Positions 9,844 to 19,046 of a stretch of 64,000 bases of DNA are shown one piece after another. Position 1 is the stretch's first letter. Each line of letters opens with the position of its first letter. The stretch lies in the NCBI RefSeq assembly GCF_021560015.1, contig NZ_CP073588.1, positions 2,046,001 through 2,110,000 of the forward strand, written 5' to 3'. The notes under the pieces are model-generated. The model was not told the DNA's origin and searched no databases. It saw only the letters and a list, made by a program, of their open reading frames with translations. The DNA comes from Shewanella vesiculosa (GTDB lineage: Bacteria; Pseudomonadota; Gammaproteobacteria; Enterobacterales; Shewanellaceae). A program made the position numbers and the translations under genes.

Positions 9844-10764
9844 TTATAAGCTCAAATGTTTGTTAACCGCTGCGGCTAATTCATCAGGGTTAAACTTGGC
9901 AATAAAATCGTTAGCCCCTACTTTTTGTACCATCGCTTGGTTAAACACACCACTTAACGATGTGTGCAGTACGACTTTTATATTCTTTAACTTTGGATTA
10001 TCACGAATTTCTGCTGTTAGAGTGTAGCCATCCATTTCAGGCATTTCAATATCAGAAATAATCAACGGAATTTCCACTGATACATCATCCATTTCTTTGG
10101 CAATATTTTTCAACATCTCTAACGCTTCTCTACCATCTTTGGCAGTATCGATTTGCAGATTTAAAGACTCTAACGAACGAATAATCTGTTTACGTGCCAC
10201 TGCAGAATCATCAATAACCATAATATGATAATGCTGTTCTCTATCAATCGTTAAAGTTTCGTTGAGTTCTTGACTAATCGAAGTCTTAACCGGCGAAATT
10301 TCATCAAGAATTTTTTCAACATCCAAAATCTCAACCAACTCGCCTTCTATCTCTGTCACTGCGGTTAAATAGGAAGAACGACCAGAACCTTGTGGAGGCG
10401 GCATAATTGCCTCCCAATTCATGTTGATAATACGTTCAACAGAACTCACTAAAAAGCCTTGAATGCTTCGGTTGTATTCGGAAATGATAATAAAGCAATT
10501 TTCAGTTGATGTCAGCGGACGACCACCCGTTGCAGCACTTAAATCGATAACAGAAATCGTTGCGCCACGAATATGAGCAACACCTTTAACATAACGATTT
10601 AATTTAGGTAAGGTCGTTAGTGGTGGGCATTGTAAAACCTCTTTCACTTTGAACACGTTAATCCCAAACCGTTGGCGGCCGTTAAGCCTAAATAATAGTA
10701 ACTCGAGTCTGTTTTGCCCGACAAGCTGAGTACGTTTATTGACTGAATCTAAAATGCTCGACAT
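9844..10764 (-). CDS. cheV: CheV, CheW-receiver chemotaxis coupling protein
   Basis: CheV couples chemoreceptors to CheA and has a phosphorylatable receiver. The N-terminal CheW-like domain (about residues 10-160) includes RQRFGINVFKVKEVLQ and YVKGVAHIRG. The C-terminal response-regulator domain (about 180-306) has the acidic pair in MVIDDSAVARK and the phosphoacceptor Asp in LIISDIEMPEMDGY. The length of 306 is standard. It is the first gene of the cheV-cheR unit and is divergent from flgA across a 385-bp spacer. Confidence 0.95.
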   Translation of the reverse strand: MSSILDSVNKRTQLVGQNRLELLLFRLNGRQRFGINVFKVKEVLQCPPLTTLPKLNRYVKGVAHIRGATISVIDLSAATGGRPLTSTENCFIIISEYNRSIQGFLVSSVERIINMNWEAIMPPPQGSGRSSYLTAVTEIEGELVEILDVEKILDEISPVKTSISQELNETLTIDREQHYHIMVIDDSAVARKQIIRSLESLNLQIDTAKDGREALEMLKNIAKEMDDVSVEIPLIISDIEMPEMDGYTLTAEIRDNPKLKNIKVVLHTSLSGVFNQAMVQKVGANDFIAKFNPDELAAAVNKHLSL

Positions 10765-11149
10765 AACACGACCTTGTAGTTAACTGTCACCCAAAAGGAT
10801 AAAAATTGTTCATTAAAATTATAGTAAACCCAGGTTCAACACAATACGTTAGCTGATTACGTCTAGCTCATTTATCGCTATAGACCTACCAACCTTGAGT
10901 GTAAACCATCAACAACCCAGCGAATACTTATCAATTCATTAAATTAAAAAAAGTGGGCATACAACTTGCTTTAATTTGTATTAATTAACTCACACACTGT
11001 GAGCTGACACTTTTTTGACGGGGACATAATGTAATTATTATGTCATCGGTACATATATTTTAGCTTATTGTGTATGCAGAGATAGCTCGCATATTTTCCG
11101 TTTTTAAAAGTATAGGTGTATTCTGGCAAAACAAGCTAGTATCTTCATT
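10765..11149. other. Divergent cheV/flgA regulatory spacer
   Basis: This 385-bp AT-rich spacer separates the divergent cheV and flgA genes and must hold both promoters. I see no clean sigma54 or sigma28 match. The clearest structure is a dyad CTCACA-cac-TGTGAG at 10989-11003, about 225 bases before the cheV start and 147 before flgA; its half-sites face the opposite way to a CRP site. No ORF of note. Confidence 0.5.
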
Positions 11150-11858
11150 ATGAAAGTATTTTTTTTATGTTTATTATGTTCAATAACATTTTTTTTGCCA
11201 GCATTTGCTAGCGAAGAGATAATAACACCCTCACTATCGACCATTTATGACTTAGCTAAAGAGACGATAGAAAAAAAAAATCGAAGCAGACTCAAAAGCT
11301 AAGGTCGAAATCACCCCACAAAACCTTGAAGGTCGTGTCAATCCTCCGCGGTGCTATCCACCGATAACGGCTGAGCTTGCCAGTGAACGAGCGATTAGTC
11401 GCAATAATATGGTAAAACTGAGCTGTGATAGTCCAGACTATGACTACCCATGGCAAATGTATCTCTCAGTTCGAGTTGAAATTCAATACCCCGTTGTCGC
11501 GGCAAACCAGATACTGTCACCAGACCAAATTATTGACCAACAACATTTACACATTATGTATATTGATCAATATAGTCTAAAAGGCCAATTTTTTTCAGAT
11601 ATCAACTCATTAATTGGTTCAAGAGTAAAACGTCGGGTTGCGAAAGACTCACCAGTCTTAAGTAATAACCTGTGTTTTGTTTGCAAAGGAGACACGATTT
11701 CTATTTATGCTAAAACCGCTAATATTGAAATTAAAACCCTTGGTGAAGCTTTACGGGACGGTAATCTCAATGACGTTATCAGAGTAAAAAATAGTAATAC
11801 GAGCAAACAATTTGATGCTGTTGTAATTGGCATTGGCGAAGTTGAAGTAAGAATGTAA
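11150..11858 (+). CDS. flgA: FlgA, P-ring assembly chaperone (single-base frameshift)
   Basis: FlgA is the periplasmic chaperone for FlgI P-ring assembly. The 5' part (from ATG 11150) encodes a signal peptide (MKVFFLCLLCSITFF, cleavage near AFAS) and ends in a stop at about 11302. The rest continues in another frame: EGRVNPPRCYPP, then the SAF-domain region with NQILSPDQIIDQQHL and the C-terminal FDAVVIGIGEVEVRM. The switch falls at a run of ten A (11271-11280); nine restores one reading frame of about 235 residues, the normal FlgA size. It is upstream of flgM and divergent from cheV. A sequence error is the likeliest explanation. Confidence 0.9.
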
Positions 11859-11866
11859 AATAGAGT

Positions 11867-11893
11867 TAAAGTTTTTTCCTGGACTGCCGATAG
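11867..11893 (+). promoter_or_regulatory. Sigma28 (FliA) promoter of flgM
   Basis: The sequence TAAAGTTT - 11 bases - GCCGATAG matches the enterobacterial sigma28 consensus (TAAAGTTT-N11-GCCGATAA) at all but the last base. It sits 39 bases before the flgM start, immediately after flgA. A FliA promoter here would let flgM be re-expressed late, the standard feedback on the anti-sigma factor. Confidence 0.85.
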
Positions 11894-11931
11894 CCTGTTT
11901 GGAAAACCTGATAATTACGCTGGAGCCTCCC

Positions 11932-12264
11932 ATGGCAATTGACATTAAGCATAACACTGCTACTAATACACAACTGCGCACTGCACGTGAAACGCAGTCT
12001 AATACCAAATCTGATACTGCAGCTGTGGCGCAAAAAACAGCGACTCCAGTTAAAACTGATTCGGTTAGCATTACCTCTCAAGCTCAACAGCTTCAGGGCG
12101 CGCAAACTAAAATGGCATCATTGCCTGAAGTAGACCAAAAAAAGGTCGCTGAAATTAAACTCGCAATCTCTGAAGGACGATATAAAGTCGACCCAGAAAA
12201 ACTTGCGGCTAATATTGCTAGTTTTGAAGCAGAGCTAGGCAGTCTATCATTTGGCAAAGAGTAA
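11932..12264 (+). CDS. flgM: FlgM, anti-sigma28 factor
   Basis: FlgM binds and inhibits FliA (sigma28) until the hook is finished, then is exported. I chose the start MAIDIKHN at 11932, seven bases after a GGAG site; an upstream Met at 11899 lies too close to the sigma28 promoter. The product is 110 residues. The N-terminal half is polar and probably disordered. The C-terminal half carries the FlgM core DSVSITSQAQQLQ, DQKKVAEIKLAISEGRYKVD and KLAANIASFE. It sits between flgA and flgN. Confidence 0.95.
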   Translation: MAIDIKHNTATNTQLRTARETQSNTKSDTAAVAQKTATPVKTDSVSITSQAQQLQGAQTKMASLPEVDQKKVAEIKLAISEGRYKVDPEKLAANIASFEAELGSLSFGKE

Positions 12265-12283
12265 CCGTTAAACGTTACTCTTT
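12256..12283 (+). terminator. Hairpin at the end of flgM (possible attenuator)
   Basis: A perfect 10-bp stem (AAAGAGTAAC / GTTACTCTTT, loop of eight) overlaps the flgM stop and is followed by the T-rich TTTAATTTGCTTT. The U tract is interrupted, so it may terminate only part of transcription before flgN. Confidence 0.5.
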
Positions 12284-12363
12284 AATTTGCTTTAACAACA
12301 CTAGAATAATAGGTGCGCATTTGCATCATAGAGAAGTGTTAGTTAAAAAAACAAGAGTAACTT

Positions 12364-12849
12364 ATGACACAAGTAAACGTACAATCCTCAGGACAATCCA
12401 ACGATCCGCAAAACAAGCAATTACTTACAGAACTGCATACCTTGCTTGATACGCAAAATCAGACGTTAGTTCAACTAAAACAGCTGATTTCAGCAGAGAA
12501 AGCGGCGTTAGAAAAGCAAGACGCCGATCAATTATTGGCACTTTCCAAAGATAAAACCCAGTGTTTATTCAATATGAAAACCACTGACGAAAAACTGGCT
12601 AATCATCCACACCACACGCTGATCACCACAGATGTTGAACTTGCACAAAAAGTTGCTCAAGCAAAATCGATACTCGCTGAGTGCAAAGACATCAATAGCC
12701 AAAATGCCAGTTTAATTGAGCTCAATATCGCCAGCCTCAATAGATTCGCACAAGCATTACAAGCTAGCCGCAACGCTTCAAGCTTGACCTACAATGACAA
12801 AGGCAAAACGTCGACCATTTCAACGCTCGGGAATGACTTTTCAGCCTAG
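12364..12849 (+). CDS. flgN: FlgN, export chaperone for hook-associated proteins
   Basis: FlgN is the cytoplasmic type III export chaperone for FlgK and FlgL. The 161-residue product is almost entirely helical and Gln/Lys-rich, with the family pattern LLTELHTLLDTQNQTLVQLKQLISAEKAALEKQDADQLLALSKDK in its first half. Its place right after flgM is the conserved order. Beyond it the flagellar cluster is interrupted until flgT at 25619. Confidence 0.92.
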   Translation: MTQVNVQSSGQSNDPQNKQLLTELHTLLDTQNQTLVQLKQLISAEKAALEKQDADQLLALSKDKTQCLFNMKTTDEKLANHPHHTLITTDVELAQKVAQAKSILAECKDINSQNASLIELNIASLNRFAQALQASRNASSLTYNDKGKTSTISTLGNDFSA

Positions 12850-12974
12850 CGTTAAAATCTTGGTAGCAAGCCATACGAGCGATGACATGCGATAACAAGC
12901 CAAGCGCCAAGTGCTAGACAGCTCTATCCGTGAGCGTAGCGTTCGCTTGATATCGTTCCTTCCTAGCAGGAGAT

Positions 12975-13535
12975 TTACTGAGCGAGCATGGCCTCAAGTA
13001 AACTTTGTTGCGCAGGATGTTCACCTAACCAAATCTTAAGTAATGCCTGACGAAATGCTTCACCAGCAATATCCCCCTGAGCCTTGCCATTTTTAATGCT
13101 GCTCACGCCCTTGCCTTTTTGAGTCACAAAAGTGAATCGATCACCTTCGACAATCTCGTCTGCAAACAGCTGGGTAAAATGTTCAATATCTTTGGCAATA
13201 GAGTGAGTGTCACCGTCGGTAGCAGCATCAAAACCGTCAGTAATTGCATCACGCATTTTATCTGAGGTAATCATTCCAGAGGTAATGGTTAACTGTATAA
13301 CCGCAATCGGCTGCGCCAGCACATCATCTAAGGTTTGCACTTTTGTCGGTAAATACAAACTGCCCACATATAAGTCAATAAAAAACTTGCTGCGCACTCC
13401 TGCGCCATTCAGTATTAATGGTTGCTCAGCAACCGTCATTTGCTCTACCACATCAATATCGCCAATCACTTTAGCGTGCGCGAATGACGGCAGCATCAAC
13501 ACTAAACTCATACCCATTAAAGCTAATAACTTCAT
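12975..13535 (-). CDS. Chalcone isomerase-like periplasmic protein
   Basis: A 186-residue protein with a Sec signal peptide (MKLLALMGMSLVLMLPSFAHA). The mature part, with LNGAGVRSKFFIDLYVGSLYLP, matches the chalcone isomerase-like fold family found in many proteobacteria. In these bacterial members the flavonoid reaction is not expected and the function is unknown; a fatty-acid or lipid-binding role has been suggested for the fold. It is single, convergent with flgN, and has no obvious operon partner. It is probably a resident chromosomal gene and not island cargo. Confidence 0.8.
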   Translation of the reverse strand: MKLLALMGMSLVLMLPSFAHAKVIGDIDVVEQMTVAEQPLILNGAGVRSKFFIDLYVGSLYLPTKVQTLDDVLAQPIAVIQLTITSGMITSDKMRDAITDGFDAATDGDTHSIAKDIEHFTQLFADEIVEGDRFTFVTQKGKGVSSIKNGKAQGDIAGEAFRQALLKIWLGEHPAQQSLLEAMLAQ

Positions 13536-13695
13536 ATAAACTCTCTAAAAAACGCCACAAAAATAACCACAGAAAGAATAAAAAGTGGTTTTATGCCTGG
13601 CAATATATACCGCAACCAAATCACATACTAAAACTCAGCGATTAACCGTTAAGAGCTTATTTGCCGAGTATTGCACTTCGAGGTTGAATTAGGGG

Positions 13696-14175
13696 TTAAC
13701 CACGAACACCTAACTTAAATTGGCCATTCTGATTAAACATCAACGCTTGCTTGTGCTTAGGTGAAATTAAAATTGGACCATTATCGAAAAACAAGAAGCA
13801 CTTCCAATTACGCACAAAGACATCCCAACGCGTTTCAATGATTTGGTACTTTTCATAACAAAAATACACCACCACATCATCAGGCCATTGAATATGTGTA
13901 CTAACCGCTTCAGGCATCGCGTTGTCCAGTGAGTCCCACGCCGATTGCCAATGTTCTGTTGCCGTCCAAGCGTCTTGCTTTATTGGCCAATCGCCTTTCT
14001 CAAATAATTCCGCCCGACTGCTCTTATTGCTTATCCACTTATCCCACACTTCCATGGCACTTTTATCGGTCAGTGGTTTAATCAAGGCCTTATCATCATC
14101 TGATACAGGCAAATCTTTATGGTTAAAAATCCACTTACGCTTATAAAGATCAAACGGAATATATGAATGTGACAA
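13696..14175 (-). CDS. DUF2947 family protein
   Basis: A 159-residue soluble protein without signal peptide or membrane segments. It is rich in Trp and aromatic residues (KRKWIFNHKDLPVSDDDKAL near the N-terminus; WDVFVRNWKCFLFFDNGPILISP near the C-terminus). The N-terminal pattern fits the DUF2947 family of gammaproteobacteria, whose function is unknown. Its start has no close upstream gene. It is the last gene on this side before the region I assign to the island. Confidence 0.65.
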   Translation of the reverse strand: MSHSYIPFDLYKRKWIFNHKDLPVSDDDKALIKPLTDKSAMEVWDKWISNKSSRAELFEKGDWPIKQDAWTATEHWQSAWDSLDNAMPEAVSTHIQWPDDVVVYFCYEKYQIIETRWDVFVRNWKCFLFFDNGPILISPKHKQALMFNQNGQFKLGVRG

Positions 14176-14810
14176 ACAACTGCTCCTAGCAATAAAAAAT
14201 GAAGCACAATTATAGCGCTAAAGCCGATCAGACTGCGATAGTGATAAACACAAATGATGAGATGATTTGTTAAAAAGATTAATGCTGTACCACTAACTAA
14301 AGAAGCGATGGACATTCTTACTAGACGCAGCCAAGAAGCTGTTAAAGGCGAACGCTTTTTATTCCAGAGTGAGCACAGTCAATCAGGCCAGATTATCGAA
14401 AAGGCAGGCAAAGGCAGCTTTTGGCATAGCATCACAGAACGCGCAGTACTTTGTGGCACTGAAAAAGGCCTACGCTTTTCAAAAGAGTTGTCACCATTCA
14501 CTATTTCAGGCGAACCATCGCAAGTTGGAGCGTTATGCGAGGCGGCAACATTCAAACGACTAGTTAGCTACTAGGCCATATCCCTAGGGATTTAAACAAG
14601 AGCCAGCATCACAGCCAGCACCTCATTTAGATATTGAGCATGTTAGGCAAGAGTTGGGTATTACCACGGTGCATTTACTCGGGACTTATCAGAATGAGTC
14701 GAATGTTGATAGATTGGTTAGGGAAATAGAACAGCTTTCATCTGAGGAGAGAAAGGAACTACTAACAAGAATTTAAATTGCGATACAACAAATTCTTATT
14801 AGTATCAAAA
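14176..14810. other. Gene-poor junction at the left side of the island
   Basis: A 635-bp stretch between the DUF2947 gene and ietS. An open frame (14308-14574, plus strand, 88 codons) has no recognisable homology, no clear ribosome-binding site, and overlaps a second open frame of similar length, so I do not call it a gene. Around 14587-14776 there is a coding-like remnant, listed separately. No direct repeat of the tRNA-Arg 3' end can be seen here. Confidence 0.5.
14587..14776 (+). pseudogene. 3' remnant of an unidentified gene
   Basis: After an in-frame stop near 14584 a plus-strand frame stays open to a TAA at 14776 and encodes about 62 residues with strongly protein-like composition, including LDIEHVRQELGITTVHLLG and an amphipathic C-terminal helix EIEQLSSEERKELLTRI. 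There is no start codon with a ribosome-binding site. I read it as the C-terminal end of a gene whose front is lost, perhaps at the island boundary. The parent family is not recognised. Confidence 0.4.
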
Positions 14811-17351
14811 TTATGAAACACTAATGGCTATTGGGGTCTGTATATTAGTAGCGATTTTCTGTGCGACTTCACTGTATATATCAACTTCAACTTCTGGAAC
14901 CGAAAGTGAAATTATTAACGCATATCGAGCCTGTGAATTATATCGCTCATGTGTTTTACGAGTCTTCCACCATCCACTGGTAGGATAAATAGCGATCTTT
15001 CCTCTAGAAGCAAGATCTGCAGCACTGCCGCGCCAAACATCTTTATGAATAGATCCTCTATGACGTTGTTGCTTACCTAGAAGCCAATGGCTATCGTCTA
15101 AAATATCAGGCTTGTCTCCCTCTGCCTTTTTATTGATACGCCTCATGAATTGTTTGTCTGATTCACCTTGATGCTTGACGTCAAACCTCAGCTGGTGACT
15201 AGCATAACTATATTTAGTTAACACATTACGGCTTGACGGGTTTGGCTCAATAAAATAAGAAATTGTTATCGTAAGCTCAACATCAGCCTCACCAATTTTC
15301 ATTAATTCCTCAACTGGCCAAGGCAAATCATGTAAATTCATATCCTTAGTCTTTGTCTCTTTAGATTTTGGCTTAACATAAGGCTGTAATTCATCTTGAA
15401 TTACCAATGTTAAAGAGTTACTTGCACTATTCAGAGCTTTATTAAGATTAGGGACTCCAAAGCCTACTTTACGAACTAATTTAGCCATATCTGACTTCTT
15501 GATGTTATCTTGATTACGGTTTACCGAAATCAAAGAATACATTGCATCAGTCCAATCTGCAGAGTGAACTATCAGCGCCCTAACGGTTTCAGGCCAAAGG
15601 TCGCTATATTGTGATTTTATTTGAGCAGTAAACCTTGCTGCCAATGCTGTTGCAGAACTGGTCGCATTTGTACATTGGAAGTACCTTTGCGAGAAGTTAT
15701 TATTTGTAGTAAGCAACTGTAAATCTTGCATTCCTACACTGATGCCCAATTGATCTTGGCCAACATTTCCACCTTCAAATACCACTTCAGGTTTTATAGG
15801 TGTGTTTCTTCTATCCCAATTGAGAGATGTTGTCGAGTATGGTGATAAACCACCTTTCGGAGCTAAAGGTTGGTAGTCAGAGGCTTCTGTAAGTGTATTT
15901 TTTTCTGTATAAGCACCAACCGTTAATACATTCCATGCCTGTGCAGGATCATGAATATCACTTAGGTAATTCCGCTCGGGGTACTCAATCCCCTCAATAG
16001 GTAAGGCATTCCCCGCACATACAGTAAATAATCTAGGAAATGCACCCTCTCCGAGGTAATCGACTGCAAGCATATCCATTGCACTAGACCAAGATGATGG
16101 CCTTCCTCTATCGGTCCCTATACCTGATGATAACGACATTGAGTAAACACGTGACCGTTCAGGTTTGTAGTTTTCTATTTCCGATATAGCATTTTCTGTA
16201 ACTAATCCTAAAGGCTTACCTACATTATCACCATTAAATCGGATGGTTTTGACTGATTCTAACCTATGATTAATTGTTATTATATCTGATGAACTTAATC
16301 TATCAGTTAAGTCTCCCCAAATTGCTAGCCCAGCCATCTCTGTGCCATGTCCCATTGCGTCAGTGGGATCACTATCATCTGTTATTGTTCTTTGATCTGC
16401 TAAACCAGCAAATGGCGACAACAAAGGATGAGCAACATTTACACCAGAATCAATAATACAAACATATGGAGAAGCATCAGTATAAGAATGATTTAGACGT
16501 TGAAGTAATTCTTCTGACCATTCACCTTGCTCAGCTGGCTCCATAGAATCGAAGAATTCAGCGGTGACTTTAGGGTAGCGTATTTCAGATACTCTAAAAA
16601 GCAGGTTAGCGTTTTGTTCCAACAGACTTTGGCTAGCCTTTATCTGAACAACAGTGTGCTCTGGGAATCGAAGTTTATGTTGAGATACCTCGATTTCAGC
16701 AATGCCTGCCAGTTTAGTAAAGTCTGAAATGATCTCATTGTAATAATTATGTGTCTGACGACTTTTTTTCGGTGTAGATAACCACACTTCCCACCAAACG
16801 TCAGAATCTTTATCTTCAGGAAGGAGGGAGTCATCATCTGCCCAAATTGCAAAAAATGAAGCACTACGAATTGATTTAATGGAATCAATTAATTTTTGAT
16901 GATCTGTTGGTTTATCATTTTTGTTTGTTTTGTACGATTCATAATCAGTTAATTTCTTTTCATAAAAATCTAACTTGCCATCAGGTACAAAAGCTGTAGC
17001 AATGGTGGTTTTTTGCCCATTAACACTAATCGTCTTTACATTGTGTAAGACGATCCCTTGAGTGTCATTTGCAAGACTTTGGACTGCCATTTCAACATTG
17101 GGAAAACTTTCAAACTCTACTTGAATTCCAGCTCCCATCTCAAGAGATGTTTCAGGTATGTGTTGCTTTACTCGTGATAAGTCCTTGGCCACGTATTCTA
17201 GTTCTTGCCGAAGCTTACCACTATGATGATGTCTGTCTTGAGCTGGTATTTCAGATGAAGAACTCCCACCTATAGATGGCGAAGAAAATTCGTAAGAAGT
17301 AGCTGAACGGTTTATAAAAAAATGCGGTTTATCAAATCTATTACGTGCCAT
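14811..17351 (-). CDS. ietS: IetS-like subtilisin-family (S8) serine protease of a defence pair
   Basis: An 846-residue protein with a central S8 peptidase domain. The catalytic triad is visible: Asp301 in CIIDSGV, His335 in GHGTEMAG, and Ser565 in NATSSATALAA; Asn448 in CAGNALP is the oxyanion-hole residue. The serine motif lacks the Gly and Pro of canonical GTSxATP. There is no signal peptide, so the enzyme is intracellular, with a roughly 290-residue N-terminal region and a roughly 250-residue C-terminal region likely used for control. It starts 12 bases after the AAA ATPase gene. This ATPase-plus-subtilase pair is the IetAS arrangement, first described on an Agrobacterium plasmid and later reported as antiphage (listed as Gao_Iet). 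The function here is inferred from that architecture. Confidence 0.85.
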   Translation of the reverse strand: MARNRFDKPHFFINRSATSYEFSSPSIGGSSSSEIPAQDRHHHSGKLRQELEYVAKDLSRVKQHIPETSLEMGAGIQVEFESFPNVEMAVQSLANDTQGIVLHNVKTISVNGQKTTIATAFVPDGKLDFYEKKLTDYESYKTNKNDKPTDHQKLIDSIKSIRSASFFAIWADDDSLLPEDKDSDVWWEVWLSTPKKSRQTHNYYNEIISDFTKLAGIAEIEVSQHKLRFPEHTVVQIKASQSLLEQNANLLFRVSEIRYPKVTAEFFDSMEPAEQGEWSEELLQRLNHSYTDASPYVCIIDSGVNVAHPLLSPFAGLADQRTITDDSDPTDAMGHGTEMAGLAIWGDLTDRLSSSDIITINHRLESVKTIRFNGDNVGKPLGLVTENAISEIENYKPERSRVYSMSLSSGIGTDRGRPSSWSSAMDMLAVDYLGEGAFPRLFTVCAGNALPIEGIEYPERNYLSDIHDPAQAWNVLTVGAYTEKNTLTEASDYQPLAPKGGLSPYSTTSLNWDRRNTPIKPEVVFEGGNVGQDQLGISVGMQDLQLLTTNNNFSQRYFQCTNATSSATALAARFTAQIKSQYSDLWPETVRALIVHSADWTDAMYSLISVNRNQDNIKKSDMAKLVRKVGFGVPNLNKALNSASNSLTLVIQDELQPYVKPKSKETKTKDMNLHDLPWPVEELMKIGEADVELTITISYFIEPNPSSRNVLTKYSYASHQLRFDVKHQGESDKQFMRRINKKAEGDKPDILDDSHWLLGKQQRHRGSIHKDVWRGSAADLASRGKIAIYPTSGWWKTRKTHERYNSQARYALIISLSVPEVEVDIYSEVAQKIATNIQTPIAISVS

Positions 17352-17363
17352 TAAGAATCCTTC

Positions 17364-18345
17364 TTACACCATAAAGTGTTGGCTGATTTTTTTTCTACCC
17401 TCAATGGCTTGTTGGAGCATCGAGAGTGTAATTGAATTGTGATCATAAATTAGCATTTCTTTGATAGCATCATTTGCTGCAAGAGTAATTTCAGCGTTAC
17501 TTAACCCTTCAGAAATTAAAGGAAGTTTTTTTCCATGAAAAATTACTCGCGACATAACTTTGAAGCCGAGTTTTAAATAATTCAATAATTTCTTCTTTCG
17601 AGGGCAATTGATACCGAATCACATCATCGAAACGCCTAAATAATGCATGATCTAGAGCTTCTATGTGGTTAGTAGCACAAACAATCACACTATTTGAATT
17701 ATCTTGCTCAAGCATCTGTAAAAAGCTATTAAGAATTCGGCGCGCTTCTCCAACATCATTACTATTTCCGCGGTGTGAACCTAAGGCATCAAACTCATCA
17801 AAGAAATAAACACCACGAACTTCTCTAATAGTATCAAATATTTGGCGAAGCTTTGCAGAAGATTCTCCCAAATACTTTGTAATTACAGCATCTAAACGAA
17901 CTTCAAATAAAGGAAAATCTAGCTCTCCAGCTAATACAGAAGCTGTAAATGTTTTTCCTGTACCAGGCTTACCAGCTAGAAGAAGCTTTCTCCTAGGAGA
18001 TAAGCCATGATTCTTTAGAGTTGCGAGATGCTTTTGTTCTTTTACTAACCTGTTTAATTGGTCTTTTACTTCTGAAGATACTATTAAATTTGAAAAACGA
18101 AGTTTTGGATGTGTTGTTGTAAGTAATCCTGATGAATCTTTCACGCCACTGGCAATTGAAATAGGGAGATTTTTTGCACTAATTTTTTTAGCTGATTCAA
18201 CTAATAATTTAAGCTCTTGAGCAAGTTTACCGTGCCCATTTCTGGCTTCATGAGCGGCAACCTGAAGCGCAACAGATAAAAATCTGTCGTCATCTTTATC
18301 GATATACGATTGCATTAGTGCTTTAATTTGAGTTGAACTAGCCAT
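17364..18345 (-). CDS. ietA: IetA-like AAA+ ATPase (single-base frameshift)
   Basis: An AAA+ ATPase partner of the subtilase downstream. Residues 125-132 (GKPGTGKT) are Walker A, 179-186 (VYFFDEFD) Walker B, CATN near 223 is sensor 1, and FRRFD near 236 has the arginine finger. The first frame ends at residue 278; the C-terminal lid helix region (EGLSNAEITLAANDAIKEM) is in the next frame. The switch lies at a run of seven A (plus-strand T7 at 17526-17532). With six, one frame of about 326 residues results and the lid follows FSWKKLPLI. It was probably one intact gene in the cell. It precedes ietS with 12 bases between them. Confidence 0.83.
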
Positions 18346-18445
18346 TATTTCTTAAATATTTTTATAAATTCATTTTTGATATAGTAACTGAATTGGCTAC
18401 TTTTATCTAATGAATACCATTAAGTTTAATTCTCAATTTTCTTCC

Positions 18446-18928
18446 TTATCTTACAAAGTCACATGCGGTATCTTTCTGCTTCAAAGTTTCAGAACTATTA
18501 TCTTGCATCGCTTTCAAAATCATAAAATTACATTCCTTTTCTTTCAATTCTTGCTCAGTCTTTTGCTTTGGTTCGCTGATATAGGCAACCATAGGTTTGT
18601 AACTAAGTGATGCATTGCAATACATATTAGATAAGCTTCGCCCTTTCTGGCTCAGATTTTCCATACTGGATAGCTGATTACAAAGTTCGGTGAACATAGC
18701 CTTTGCTTGTTGAGTGCATTTAGATAATTGAGTTGCTTGTTGCTCAAAATTAGAGCAAACGCTATTGGGTTTTATCTTCCATAGCTGATGCTGAAACCGA
18801 ATATTAGTATCGTTGTATACTAAGCTTTGCGAGGTAACTGTGGTGTTCATTGAATCAACATACACTTCAGCAATACTATTGCTTACCGTGTGCAGATAGG
18901 CTGCAAACAATTGTGAAAATGGATCCAT
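18446..18928 (-). CDS. Unrecognised 160-residue protein upstream of IetAS
   Basis: I do not recognise this protein. It has no signal peptide or membrane segment, is helical in character, and contains several cysteines, three of them spaced about 12 residues apart in the middle (SVCSN, SKCTQ, ELCNQ) and more near the C-terminus. It lies 100 bases before ietA on the same strand. It may be an extra island gene or could be cotranscribed with ietAS, but nothing in the sequence links it to their function. A genuine gene is likely because the frame is long and neighbouring genes share the strand. Confidence 0.6.
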   Translation of the reverse strand: MDPFSQLFAAYLHTVSNSIAEVYVDSMNTTVTSQSLVYNDTNIRFQHQLWKIKPNSVCSNFEQQATQLSKCTQQAKAMFTELCNQLSSMENLSQKGRSLSNMYCNASLSYKPMVAYISEPKQKTEQELKEKECNFMILKAMQDNSSETLKQKDTACDFVR

Positions 18929-19046
18929 TACTCTTCCTTAAGCATATGTTGAATATTCTATAACGTACTAACAATACTCCTTTTTCTGTCTTATTTGAAT
19001 ATTTTTATTTTGACCTAATTTAACTATTAATTTCGGATTCGTACAG

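Noticed and set aside
14308..14574. Plus-strand open frame of 88 codons (and an overlapping 64-codon frame)
   Set aside because: No family similarity that I recognise, no ribosome-binding site, and two frames open over the same stretch, which suggests composition and not coding.
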